Positions 8,172-16,101 of a stretch of 56,590 nt of DNA are shown here, in pieces. Origin of the DNA: an uncultured Blautia sp. (GTDB taxonomy: Bacteria > Bacillota > Clostridia > Lachnospirales > Lachnospiraceae); NCBI RefSeq assembly GCF_934371575.1, contig NZ_CAKRNY010000022.1:1-56590 (forward strand), read 5' to 3'. The first letter of the stretch is position 1, and every line of letters starts with the position of its first letter. The notes under the pieces were generated by a model. The model had not been told where the DNA came from. It ran no database searches and saw only the letters and a program-made list of their open reading frames with translations. The translations under genes were made by a program, and so were the position numbers.

Positions 8172-9113
8172 TCAGAGCAGTCTTGTACTGCCCCGCTTCT
8201 GATAGCTCTTATAACATTTCCATATTCCAAAAACTCCTGCAAAAACAAGAAGCAGGTTTAATGTGATCACTGTAACTGCGCCTGTGTGCTCCAACATGTA
8301 CAGCATTGCATCCGTAACCAGCAGACTCCAGATATTTGCCCCCATATGAAGCAGTATGCTGGCCAACAGATTTCCCCGCCATTCCAGTATCAGCGCAAAG
8401 ATTATTCCCATAATTGTTGCATACACGCCCTGCATCAGATTCATATGATAGATTCCAAATGCCAGACCGGACAGAAGGGCTGCCGTAATCAAACGCAGAT
8501 TATCTCTCATGCGCAGAAATACCAGCCAGCGGAAGACAACCTCTTCTGCAAAAGGCGCCACAATTCCCATCCAGAAAATCAGACTCCAGATACTTTTCCC
8601 CTCAGAAACCAGCGACTGGGTTTCCTGATAGGTTGCCGGATCCAAATACTGCTGGAAAAGTCCTACCAGAATATTTCCATACTGACCAAGGAATGCACCA
8701 CTTATGAGAAAACCGAAAATCTCGGTAATCCGCAGACGACTGCCCCCAGCACTGCTTAACAATCCTGATGCTTTTCTTCTCCGGCAGTCTCCCCTGTATA
8801 AAAAAGCACAGGGAATCACAGTCAAAAGCCCCGTCAGTCCAGTCAGCATAAGCACCTGCTGATAATACGCACTCATGTCACTTCCCGTTCTCTGCACCAG
8901 AAGATAGAATCCCAGATAAGATATAATCTGAGAAATCCCAAAATGAATCCCGATCGGGTACAGGCACTTCCATACCAGAACCGGACACTTTTGCTTTCTT
9001 CTGGGGCTTAGGCGAAAAAATCGAGAAGCTCTTCTGTGGAATTTACAATCTTTAACGGATGCGCATTTTCCAGTTCTTCCTTTGTTCCATAGCCATAGGA
9101 AACTGCAACACAT
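8172..9113 (-). CDS. CPBP-family intramembrane protease-like protein
   Basis: Up to 313 residues with several membrane segments and the three CPBP (Abi/Rce1) motifs: EEVVFRW, FGIYHMN and HMGANIW, whose Glu and His residues form the metal site of the family. Members cleave prenylated or other membrane substrates, and some act in bacteriocin self-immunity. The start is uncertain. The frame opens at ATG 9113 inside the HAD gene (106-bp overlap) with a weak AGGA site. No ATG, GTG or TTG occurs in frame between it and the expected N-terminus near VWKCLYPIG (about 8975), where only a CTG is available. The gene may be coupled to the HAD gene by this overlap or use a rare start. Confidence 0.75.
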   Translation of the reverse strand: MCCSFLWLWNKGRTGKCASVKDCKFHRRASRFFRLSPRRKQKCPVLVWKCLYPIGIHFGISQIISYLGFYLLVQRTGSDMSAYYQQVLMLTGLTGLLTVIPCAFLYRGDCRRRKASGLLSSAGGSRLRITEIFGFLISGAFLGQYGNILVGLFQQYLDPATYQETQSLVSEGKSIWSLIFWMGIVAPFAEEVVFRWLVFLRMRDNLRLITAALLSGLAFGIYHMNLMQGVYATIMGIIFALILEWRGNLLASILLHMGANIWSLLVTDAMLYMLEHTGAVTVITLNLLLVFAGVFGIWKCYKSYQKRGSTRLL

Positions 9114-9655
9114 TCCAGTCCTGCACGTCTTGCTCCAAATACGTCATGCTCTTTGTCTCCCACCATAAGCACCTGTTCCCGGTGCTTCGAAAGTCCCAGT
9201 CTTTTTAGTGCTTCCTCAATTACCTCTGTCTTATTGGTTCGCTCTCCATTTGGCTCACTTCCTACCATCTCATCAAAATAAGAATCAATATGGAAATATT
9301 CTGCCACGATTCTCACAAAATTCTCCGGCTTTGATGAAGCAATCGCCAGCTTATAGCCTCTTTGCTTCAAACCAGATAACAATTCCTGAATTCCCGGATA
9401 CAGTTCATTCTCATAAACACCGATAGGTGCATATCGCTCTCTGTAAATCTCTACTGCCTTTCTTGCAGTCTCTCTGTCAATTCCGGCATACTGCTCAAAC
9501 TGTTCCAAAAGGGGCGGTCCTACGAAAACACGGAGTTTCTCAAGGTCTGGTTCCGGTTTTCCGATTTTTTCCAAAGCATATTGTACTGATTTGGTGATTC
9601 CCTCACCTGAATCTGTAAGAGTCCCATCCAGATCAAATAAAATGGCTTTATACAT
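9008..9655 (-). CDS. HAD-family phosphatase (phosphoglycolate phosphatase-like)
   Basis: 215 residues of the HAD subfamily IA. Motif I is LFDLDGTLTDS with the nucleophilic Asp, motif II is AIASSKP, and motifs III/IV are MVGDKEHDVFGARRAG. The cap domain (about 15-85) is the small helical type of Gph/PGMB-like enzymes. Such enzymes remove phosphate from phosphoglycolate or sugar phosphates; the substrate here cannot be read from sequence. It is the first gene of a pair with the CPBP gene, which begins inside it or just after it. Confidence 0.9.
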   Translation of the reverse strand: MYKAILFDLDGTLTDSGEGITKSVQYALEKIGKPEPDLEKLRVFVGPPLLEQFEQYAGIDRETARKAVEIYRERYAPIGVYENELYPGIQELLSGLKQRGYKLAIASSKPENFVRIVAEYFHIDSYFDEMVGSEPNGERTNKTEVIEEALKRLGLSKHREQVLMVGDKEHDVFGARRAGLECVAVSYGYGTKEELENAHPLKIVNSTEELLDFFA

Positions 9656-9732
9656 CTGTATTTTGCCTCCTGTATCATCATGTATTTTTTTAATATCTGC
9701 TTTTTATGGTTGTTAATTATAACATCATTTTT

Positions 9733-10641
9733 TTATATCGTCCAGACCGGCATTTTCACAATCTGCATTCCATCTACAGCAACCACCAGCTCTACCGTCG
9801 CATTCTTCTTCGTAACCGGCTGATCAAATATAAGAATGTCCCCCTTCTGATGCCAGAAAATCTCCTCTCCATCTACACGCAAAGAAAGAACTGTAATATC
9901 CTGTTCATCTGCTGTTCTTACCATTTTTATTTCCGGATATTCATTTATATCAATTGTCTCTGAATGCTCAAACTTCACATTGCAGTTATTATATTTCATT
10001 TTATTTTCTTTCTTTTTTCCATTTTCATCATTTTTGTTATAAAAATTCAGTTCTGGCGATGTTTTACTCATTCCGGATGCAACTAAAACCACGCCAAGCG
10101 CTGTGTTCTTTGAAGCATTCCTGCTTCCATTCTTAATTTTCTTCTTTTTTTGCCCAGCAGCTTTCATGCCAGAGTCTAAAGCTTCCGACTTTGGTTCTGT
10201 GGGCTTCGGTTCCGCAATCTTCTGCTTCGGCTCTGCAGGTTTCGGTTTCAATTCAGTAATCTGCGGTTTTGATTGTGATTCTGCAGGCTCTGGCTTCGGC
10301 TCTGCAGTTTCCGGCCTTGGCTTTGGTTCAGCGCTCTCTGGCTTCGGCTCTGCAGCTTCCGACCTTGGCTTTGGTTCAGCGCTCTCCGACTTCGACTCTG
10401 TAGCTTCCGGCCTTGGCTCTGGTTCAACGCTCTCCGACTTCGGCTCTGTGACTTCCGGCTTCGGTTCAGGCTCAGGGATTTCTGTTTCCGACGTTTCTTC
10501 CCAATTATCAAATATATCTTCCTCTGTTCCGATATCAACATCAAATCCACCAAACTCCCCTGCATAAATCCGTCCACAAACACCACAGCAGATCACGACA
10601 GTTACTATAAGTACACTCACTGCTTCTTTCCATCTTTTCAT
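9733..10641 (-). CDS. secreted or anchored protein with Pro/Glu/Lys repeat linker
   Basis: 302 residues. An N-terminal hydrophobic signal or anchor segment (about 7-27, ending IYAG) is followed by an acidic stretch. A proline-rich region (about 55-150) follows, built on EPKPE/EPKPR units with a 16-residue (48-bp) period. A basic patch (KKKKIKNGSRN) and a hydrophobic ALGVVLVASGM come next, then a C-terminal domain of about 90 residues rich in beta-type sequence that I do not recognise. The ATG overlaps the kinase stop codon by 4 bp, so both are made from one transcript. The repeat may span the cell wall so that the C-terminal domain is displayed outside. Function unknown. Confidence 0.75.
   Translation of the reverse strand: MKRWKEAVSVLIVTVVICCGVCGRIYAGEFGGFDVDIGTEEDIFDNWEETSETEIPEPEPKPEVTEPKSESVEPEPRPEATESKSESAEPKPRSEAAEPKPESAEPKPRPETAEPKPEPAESQSKPQITELKPKPAEPKQKIAEPKPTEPKSEALDSGMKAAGQKKKKIKNGSRNASKNTALGVVLVASGMSKTSPELNFYNKNDENGKKKENKMKYNNCNVKFEHSETIDINEYPEIKMVRTADEQDITVLSLRVDGEEIFWHQKGDILIFDQPVTKKNATVELVVAVDGMQIVKMPVWTI
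10283..10474. repeat. 48-bp tandem repeat inside the proline-rich gene
   Basis: The word GCGCTCTC or ACGCTCTC recurs at 10331, 10379 and 10427, exactly 48 bp apart, and the sequence between shows few differences. It encodes 16-residue units of the type AEPKPRSEAAEPKPES. Copy number is likely to vary between strains. Confidence 0.85.
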
Positions 10642-11897
10642 TTTTCTTTTCCCACCAGACTTTCCATCTGTTTCTCCCAGATTTCCACACTTTTACAATC
10701 AGTTCCATCCGCCCCACTGCTTTTGTACAATGCCAGAAGCCTCCTGCCTGAATGGCTCTGTCCTCTTCTTAAAAGGAACAAACCATATTTCCCATATCCT
10801 TCTGCATACTCCGGTGCATATAAAAGCAGCTGCTCATAATACACTGCTGCCCTCTCCCATTCTTTTTGCAGTTCTGCATTTGCAGCCAGAAGCAAAAGCA
10901 GTCTTCTTGTTTCTTCATCTTTTGTAAATTCCTTTTGCAGTCTCTGTAAATCAGCTTCCACTTCTTCATATTTCAGACTTTGGCTTTCTTCTGTTTCATA
11001 GTACGGCTCTGTTGCTTCTGCCAATGCTCTTCCAAATGTTATCTGCTTTTCCTGCCCCGCAAACAACATTCCGGCAGCCAGTAAAATCCCGGCAGTTCCA
11101 AGAGCTACTGCAATGTTTTTTCTGGCACGCCCTTTTGTTTTTCTTATATTTGTCAGCATTTTTCGGGCCTGAACAGCACTTTGAAATCTTCGTTTTTCCT
11201 GAGGCTGAATACATTTGCAGATGAACAGACCAAGTCCCGGTGCCTTCCACAAAACAGACAGCCAGTGCTTTCCAGCCAGCGTCTGCATAGTTTTTCCAAG
11301 AGCGTACAGATCACTGGTCTCATTTACCTTTCCCTGATACTGTTCAGGTGCGGCAAAGCCTTCTGTTCCCATGCAGATCCGCAGGCTGTTTCCAAAACCA
11401 AAAACTGCACTTCCAAAATCCACCAGATATAGTTTTCCGGAATCTGAAAGCATAAGATTATCCGGTTTCAGATCCCCATAATATACAGGTGGCTTTTGCC
11501 CATGAAGATATTCCAGAACCGTAAGTACCGTGTCTCCAAGAAACAGAAGCTCCTCTGCCGAAAACACATGTCCTTCCCGATACAGCTGACTTAGGGATTT
11601 CCCCCGAATATACTCCATCACAAGATAACAATGATCCCCATTTTCCACGTAATCTATCATTCTGGGAATAGATGGATGTTCCAGAAGACGCAGCAGTCTG
11701 GCTTCCCTTTTTTTACAGATGGGAAGCTCTTTTACCGCCCAGTAATTTCCAAGTTCCATATCTCTTGCAAGGTACAGATTTCCTTCCCCGCCAGAGCCTG
11801 CCTGTTCCAAAATGCAATATCGCATTTTTAGGATCATACCTGTAAGATCGATAATAATCACCTCTTTTAAACAAACAAAACCGTCCGTAAACAACAT
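10638..11897 (-). CDS. membrane Ser/Thr protein kinase with extracytoplasmic tail
   Basis: Up to 419 residues. A Hanks-type kinase domain occupies about 25-250: glycine loop GSGGEGNLYLA, lysine in AVKEL, catalytic loop YGDLKPDN (the usual HRD is YGD), metal-binding DFGSA and the APEQY segment. A single membrane helix (AVALGTAGILLAAGMLF, about 263-281) leads to an outer region of about 135 residues with TPR-like helices (LLAANAELQKEWERAAVYYEQLL). The start is uncertain: the frame opens at 11897, but the kinase homology begins near MILKMRYCIL, and 11837 is an alternative ATG. It is coupled by a 4-bp overlap to the proline-rich repeat gene, a possible substrate or partner. Confidence 0.85.
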   Translation of the reverse strand: MLFTDGFVCLKEVIIIDLTGMILKMRYCILEQAGSGGEGNLYLARDMELGNYWAVKELPICKKREARLLRLLEHPSIPRMIDYVENGDHCYLVMEYIRGKSLSQLYREGHVFSAEELLFLGDTVLTVLEYLHGQKPPVYYGDLKPDNLMLSDSGKLYLVDFGSAVFGFGNSLRICMGTEGFAAPEQYQGKVNETSDLYALGKTMQTLAGKHWLSVLWKAPGLGLFICKCIQPQEKRRFQSAVQARKMLTNIRKTKGRARKNIAVALGTAGILLAAGMLFAGQEKQITFGRALAEATEPYYETEESQSLKYEEVEADLQRLQKEFTKDEETRRLLLLLAANAELQKEWERAAVYYEQLLLYAPEYAEGYGKYGLFLLRRGQSHSGRRLLALYKSSGADGTDCKSVEIWEKQMESLVGKEK

Positions 11898-12045
11898 TAA
11901 TCAAATGAATCCCGCCGCTGAACTACGGCAAATGATAAAAAGACAACTATCAGCTTCTCAAAAACTGATAGAAAAGAATGTATGAAAAATTATAACATTT
12001 ATATGGACCTGTGAAAAGTACTTTATAAAAATTTCAGAATTAATT

Positions 12046-12086
12046 TCAGAATTAAGAAGCTGCGGCATCATTACCGATACCACAGC
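12046..12086 (-). terminator. terminator after argS
   Basis: GCTGCGGCATC (12059-12069) and GATACCACAGC (12076-12086) form an 11-bp stem with G-U pairs and a 6-nt loop. The minus strand continues with a T-rich stretch. A second small hairpin (CTATCAG/CTGATAG, about 11948-11972) lies further downstream. Confidence 0.6.
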
Positions 12087-12164
12087 CTCATATTGCAGAT
12101 TATATCATCATAATCAACCTGCCAATTTATTACATGTAAAGCGTTCAATCTGCCTGTTACATTA

Positions 12165-13931
12165 TTACATTTTATCCGGAGCTTCGAATCCCAGCAGATC
12201 AATGCTTGTCTCAAGAACTCTCTTGGTCAGCTGCAGAAAACGGATATAGGATTCCTTCTGCGCCTGATTCTCTTCGCTGAGGATCTTGGTCTCATGATAA
12301 AAGCTGTTGAACGCATTGGAAACCTCATAAATATATGCACAGATCTTGTGCGGAGCTTTTTCCTCAAATGCACTCTCAATCATGCTTCCAAATCCGGAAA
12401 GCTGAAGCATCAGGTTCTTCTCGCTGCCGTTAGATGCCGGAAGGATCTCGCCTGCTTCAAGGTTTCCGCCTGCTTCCACGTAACGGTTCAGAATAGATTT
12501 AATACGAACGATTGTGTAAAGGATGTACGGACCTGTATTTCCCTCAAAAGAGGTGAATCGGTCTACATCGAAAATATAATCCTTAGTAGCCTGGTTGGAA
12601 AGATCTCCGTATTTGATTGCTGCCAGACCTACAATCTTAGCAGTATCTCTTGCATCTTTATCGCGGACGCTTCTGTTCTCTACGATCTTTGTGAACATTT
12701 CCTCATCAATATCAGCGATCAGGTTCTCAAGACGCATAACGCCGCCCTCTCTTGTCTTGAACGGTTTGCCGTCTTTTCCATTCATGGTACCGAAGCCAAG
12801 GAAGGAAAGCTTGGTGTCCTCTTTCACAAGACCAGTCTTTCTTGCGCAACGGAAAACCTGAATAAAATGAAGCTCCTGACGTTTGTCAACAACGTAAAGG
12901 ATCTCATCCGGCTGGAACAGCTTCATACGCTCTACAATTGTGGCAAGATCTGTAGTGGTATAAAGAGATGCCCCATCTGATTTCAGAAGCATACATGGCG
13001 GAATTTCCTTGGTATCAGTCTCTTCTTTAACGTCTACAACAAGCGCTCCCTGATCCTCATATGCAAAGCCTTTTTCCTTCATCATCTCTACCATGTCCGG
13101 AATGTAAGGCTGGGCATCAGATTCCTTTTTCCACAGATCGAAGGAAACATTCAGATTCGCATAGTTTCTCTTAAGGTCTGTAACAGAAACATTCATAATA
13201 TGGTTCCAAAGTGCCATATATCCCGGCTTACCCTGCTGAAGAAGATGAGTTGCCTCCAGTGCTTCCTGACGGTATGCCTCATCCTCTTTGGATTTGCCGC
13301 TTGCACATGGATAAATCTCCTCAAGCTCACCGATGGTAAACGGTGCCTCTGCAGGATATTCACCTGTATAGCTGTCATCAAAATATACAAGCTCCGGCTG
13401 TCTGTGCTTCAGCTCTGTGATGATCAGTCCCATCTGAAGTCCCCAGTCACCAAGATGAACATCACCGATCACCTTATGGCCTACGAAACGGCCGATTCTC
13501 TTAATACTTTCACCAATAATTGCAGAACGGAGATGACCTACATGAAGAGGTTTGGCAACGTTCGGTCCGCCGTAATCGATTACGATGGTCTTCGGCTCTT
13601 TGGCTGTATCTGCGCCAAGCTTCTCATCCTTCTCCATATCCTTCAGATAATCTGCAAGAAACTCTTCACTGACTTTCAGATTGATAAATCCAGGCTTAAC
13701 CATTTCTTTCATGGAAAATACCTTGGAATCTGCCAGATTGCCAACAACGTCGTCTGCAATCATAAACGGGGCTTTCTTATATGCCTTGGCTCCTGCCATA
13801 GCTCCATTGCACTGATATTCACAAAGGTCAGGACGATTGGAAACGCCTACTTTGCCATAGGATGAATCGTATCCTGCTTTTTCAAATGCAGCAGAAAGCT
13901 CTTCTGCCATGTAGTCTGTAAGTTTTTTCAT
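12165..13931 (-). CDS. argS: arginyl-tRNA synthetase
   Basis: 588 residues, a class I synthetase that charges tRNA-Arg. The HIGH-type motif is PNVAKPLHVGHLRSAIIG (about residues 124-141). The KMSK region is degenerate (KPFKTREGGVM), as is usual in ArgRS, and the C-terminal DALR-type anticodon domain ends the protein. An AGGAGG lies close before the ATG. It follows degV by 77 bp on the same strand. No T-box leader is visible in that short gap. Confidence 0.97.
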   Translation of the reverse strand: MKKLTDYMAEELSAAFEKAGYDSSYGKVGVSNRPDLCEYQCNGAMAGAKAYKKAPFMIADDVVGNLADSKVFSMKEMVKPGFINLKVSEEFLADYLKDMEKDEKLGADTAKEPKTIVIDYGGPNVAKPLHVGHLRSAIIGESIKRIGRFVGHKVIGDVHLGDWGLQMGLIITELKHRQPELVYFDDSYTGEYPAEAPFTIGELEEIYPCASGKSKEDEAYRQEALEATHLLQQGKPGYMALWNHIMNVSVTDLKRNYANLNVSFDLWKKESDAQPYIPDMVEMMKEKGFAYEDQGALVVDVKEETDTKEIPPCMLLKSDGASLYTTTDLATIVERMKLFQPDEILYVVDKRQELHFIQVFRCARKTGLVKEDTKLSFLGFGTMNGKDGKPFKTREGGVMRLENLIADIDEEMFTKIVENRSVRDKDARDTAKIVGLAAIKYGDLSNQATKDYIFDVDRFTSFEGNTGPYILYTIVRIKSILNRYVEAGGNLEAGEILPASNGSEKNLMLQLSGFGSMIESAFEEKAPHKICAYIYEVSNAFNSFYHETKILSEENQAQKESYIRFLQLTKRVLETSIDLLGFEAPDKM

Positions 13932-14008
13932 ATATCCTCCTAAAATTCTCTTATTGAGAAGTTATTCTTATTGTAAAGCGGGCATGCTCACCCTCTTCAG
14001 ATGCCTGC

Positions 14009-14878
14009 TCACACAGTCACTTTCCGCGCACATGCAATTGCCAGAGAACCATATCCGATATGACAGGCTACGCTCAGAGACAGTGGATCCATATGAATTT
14101 CCATTCCCGGAAATGCTTCCTGTATCTCCTGCTTCCACTCTTCTGCCTCTTCCGGATTACCTGTATAAGCTGCCAGAAGACACATTTCTCCATTCTGGAC
14201 AAAGGTTGCAAAACGTCCCTCAAAATCTGCTTTCATAGCCTTTAGCATAGTACGTCTTGCCTGCTTCTTACCTCTTACCTTGGCAAATGCATCCAGCTTC
14301 TCCCCCTGGATCTGCAATACCGGTTTCAGGTTCAGAACCGTACCGATGGCTGCAGCAGCCGGCGTGATCCTGCCGCCCTTTTTCAGATATTTCAGTGTTT
14401 CCAGTGTAATATAAATACTGGAATTAAATTTCTCGTCCTCCAGGATTGCCTTAATCTCTGCTCCACTCTTACCTGCATCACGAAGGGCGATTGCATCCTC
14501 CACAGATTGACGCTGGGTTACGGAAATCCGCTGATTATCAACCACATGCACCCTGCCCTCGTATTCCCGGGCAAGTCCCATAGCCGTAGCGCAGGTAGCG
14601 CTGAGACCGCTTGACATAGGAATCTGCACAATCTCATCATATTCCTTCAGAAGATTGTCCCATAATCCCATGGTCTCTCCAGGACTGGGCTGGGATGTGG
14701 AAATGGAAGCGTCCGACTTCAGCCACTGGTAAAATTCATCCTGTCTCAGAGTAATTCCTTCCAGGTACATTTTCTCATTAATAAAAAAAGGCATAGGAAT
14801 AACAGACACTCCAAGTCTGCGTCCTTTCTCCTGTGTTATGCCGCTGTTACTGTCCGTTACAATGGCAATTTTACTCAT
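14009..14878 (-). CDS. DegV-family fatty-acid-binding protein
   Basis: 289 residues. The N-terminal TDSNSGIT, the lipid-contacting STSQPSPGE motif (about 61-69) and MSSGLSATCATA are the signature of DegV/FakB proteins. These bind a fatty acid and present it to the kinase FakA for incorporation into phospholipid. No fakA is in the window. The start at 14878 has AGGAGA at the right distance. Expression appears to start at 15001-15029 and must pass a terminator-like structured leader (14899-14963), so regulation by attenuation is possible. Confidence 0.9.
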   Translation of the reverse strand: MSKIAIVTDSNSGITQEKGRRLGVSVIPMPFFINEKMYLEGITLRQDEFYQWLKSDASISTSQPSPGETMGLWDNLLKEYDEIVQIPMSSGLSATCATAMGLAREYEGRVHVVDNQRISVTQRQSVEDAIALRDAGKSGAEIKAILEDEKFNSSIYITLETLKYLKKGGRITPAAAAIGTVLNLKPVLQIQGEKLDAFAKVRGKKQARRTMLKAMKADFEGRFATFVQNGEMCLLAAYTGNPEEAEEWKQEIQEAFPGMEIHMDPLSLSVACHIGYGSLAIACARKVTV

Positions 14879-14898
14879 TCAATCTCTCCTTATCTTGT

Positions 14899-14963
14899 AA
14901 AAAGTCGCCGCTGTCCTGCCTTTTCTTCTGGCAGCCGGTTCTTTTTTCCCAGTAAACAGCGAC
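14899..14963 (-). ncRNA. structured RNA with terminator ahead of degV (attenuator or sRNA)
   Basis: The stretch sits between the degV promoter and the degV start. In the transcript GTCGCTGT pairs with ACAGCGGCGAC (3-nt bulge) and encloses two small stems (CTGG/CCGG and CTGCC/GGCAG), a three-way junction. The closing arm is followed by TTTTT, making it an intrinsic terminator. RNA from the promoter to here would be about 95-100 nt. It could also end any transcript arriving from upstream. The function is inferred. Confidence 0.5.
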
Positions 14964-15000
14964 CGTAAATCTTCTTTCCCTTTTCAGGGTCTTAAAATCT

Positions 15001-15029
15001 ATTATAATACCTGCGCCCCAGTCTGGCAA
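15001..15029 (-). promoter_or_regulatory. promoter upstream of degV and its structured leader
   Basis: On the minus strand, TTGCCA (15024-15029), a 17-bp spacer and a perfect TATAAT (15001-15006). Confidence 0.7.
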
Positions 15030-15047
15030 ACACTTTAGAGAAAAGTC

Positions 15048-15097
15048 TTAAAAAAAAATGTACCAAAATATTTCTTTATCTGTAAAATTCTTTTGGC
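15048..15097 (-). terminator. terminator after the MacB-like gene
   Basis: ACCAAAA (15062-15068) pairs with TTTTGGC (15091-15097), and nine T residues follow on the minus strand. It ends the malF-type operon. Confidence 0.55.
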
Positions 15098-15116
15098 AAA
15101 AAAGAAAAAAGGCAGC

Positions 15117-16100
15117 CTACACCGCCCCTATAAGCAGTGCTGCTGCCCCACATTTTATAATACAGCCAATTCCGCTCATAAGCCGCTCCGCCTGCGCCAT
15201 AGTTTTCGGTAACACGATGTACCAACGGAAAGCTTCCATTGTTTTCCGGATCTTCCCAGGCCAGAAAGAGAAATCTGACCATTTGTCCGGCAGCCAGCTC
15301 TGGGGAATATGGGATAAAAGCCTTACGCAAAAAAAGAGACCGATTCCCCACAATAAAATTCTAATAACAAAGCCATTTTCCCACATTCCGCGCTCCATCT
15401 CATGCAGCCACCTGGAAACAGTTATTATAAGCATTACAAGAAAAGTCACTGGAAACCAGGGCAAAATCACATCCAGCCAGCTGTCATCCACTAATATTCC
15501 GGAAAGTCCGTTTCCCATGAGAAAATCAGATGCAGCACCCTCCAGATCCTGACCTTTTTTACCTCGGATCAAAACCTGAGTACAAACCTGATTTTTTTGT
15601 GGCGGACGGATAAGGATCATATGCTGATTCCAGGATACCACGCCTCGCACTTCGTAAATTTGCTCTCCCACAGTCAACTGACTTCCCGCACAGTTTTCAC
15701 TGCCGAAAAGCTCCAGGGCTGTGTCTTTATCGATCACACATCCGGTTTCATCATTCTCTTCTAATAAAGCGGCCTGTCGGTCGTACAAAGCAGCCATTCC
15801 CACAGCGCCTGTCACCCGGGCATTTGTCTGTCTGAAATCCTCTGGATTCGTAACCACCTGAATTCCTCCATTCCACACAAAACAGAAATCTGTAATCTCA
15901 TCACCACTTTGATAATTTTCCCAGATCTGCTTCGCCTGGTTTACTGTGGGATAATTTCCATACAGTTCAACCACCGCTGTATCTGTTTTTCCCACCTTCA
16001 CATAATCTTTCATTCCGGAATAAAATAAAGTCGCGGTCAGCAATACTGCCATAACAACCTTCAGATATTTGGAACAGTACTTCTTCTTTTCACTTTCCAT
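15117..16100 (-). CDS. membrane protein with MacB/FtsX-like topology
   Basis: 327 residues. One N-terminal membrane segment (about 14-31) is followed by a large outer domain (about 33-205) that resembles the periplasmic core domain of MacB permeases: VVELYGNYPTVNQAKQIW, AALYDRQAALLEE and DTALELFGSEN. Three further membrane segments follow (about 208-230, 245-264 and 309-327). This 1+3 topology is that of FtsX/MacB permeases, but the normally conserved membrane part is not recognisable. It starts 1 bp after the adaptor gene, so the two probably work together. No ATPase gene is nearby. It is the last gene of a regulated operon that begins with a MalF-type permease. Confidence 0.6.
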   Translation of the reverse strand: MESEKKKYCSKYLKVVMAVLLTATLFYSGMKDYVKVGKTDTAVVELYGNYPTVNQAKQIWENYQSGDEITDFCFVWNGGIQVVTNPEDFRQTNARVTGAVGMAALYDRQAALLEENDETGCVIDKDTALELFGSENCAGSQLTVGEQIYEVRGVVSWNQHMILIRPPQKNQVCTQVLIRGKKGQDLEGAASDFLMGNGLSGILVDDSWLDVILPWFPVTFLVMLIITVSRWLHEMERGMWENGFVIRILLWGIGLFFCVRLLSHIPQSWLPDKWSDFSFWPGKIRKTMEAFRWYIVLPKTMAQAERLMSGIGCIIKCGAAALLIGAV

Positions 16101-16101
16101 G

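Noticed and set aside
10283..10474. possible CRISPR-like array
   Set aside because: The repeats are contiguous, in frame and coding, with no unique spacers. The same holds for 48171-48290.
11913..11950. tRNA-like words (GTAGTTCAGCGG) on the minus strand upstream of the kinase gene
   Set aside because: No T-arm, acceptor stem or anticodon arm can be formed; the likeness is limited to a D-arm-like string.
13932..14008. T-box leader for argS
   Set aside because: The gap is only 77 bp and lacks the T-box sequence and specifier stem. The same was checked before hisS and aspS, which lie inside an operon.
13972..14011. possible fourth copy of the interspersed hairpin repeat at the end of degV
   Set aside because: Only the GTAAAGCGGGCAT edge and a GCAGGCAT/ATGCCCGC pairing (one mismatch) resemble the family; the ATGAGYAAGTAGC core is missing.
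14899..14963. possible SRP (4.5S-type) RNA because of the CTGTTTAC word
   Set aside because: The conserved GGAAGG/AGCAGC tetraloop region of SRP RNA is absent and the fold is a three-way junction.
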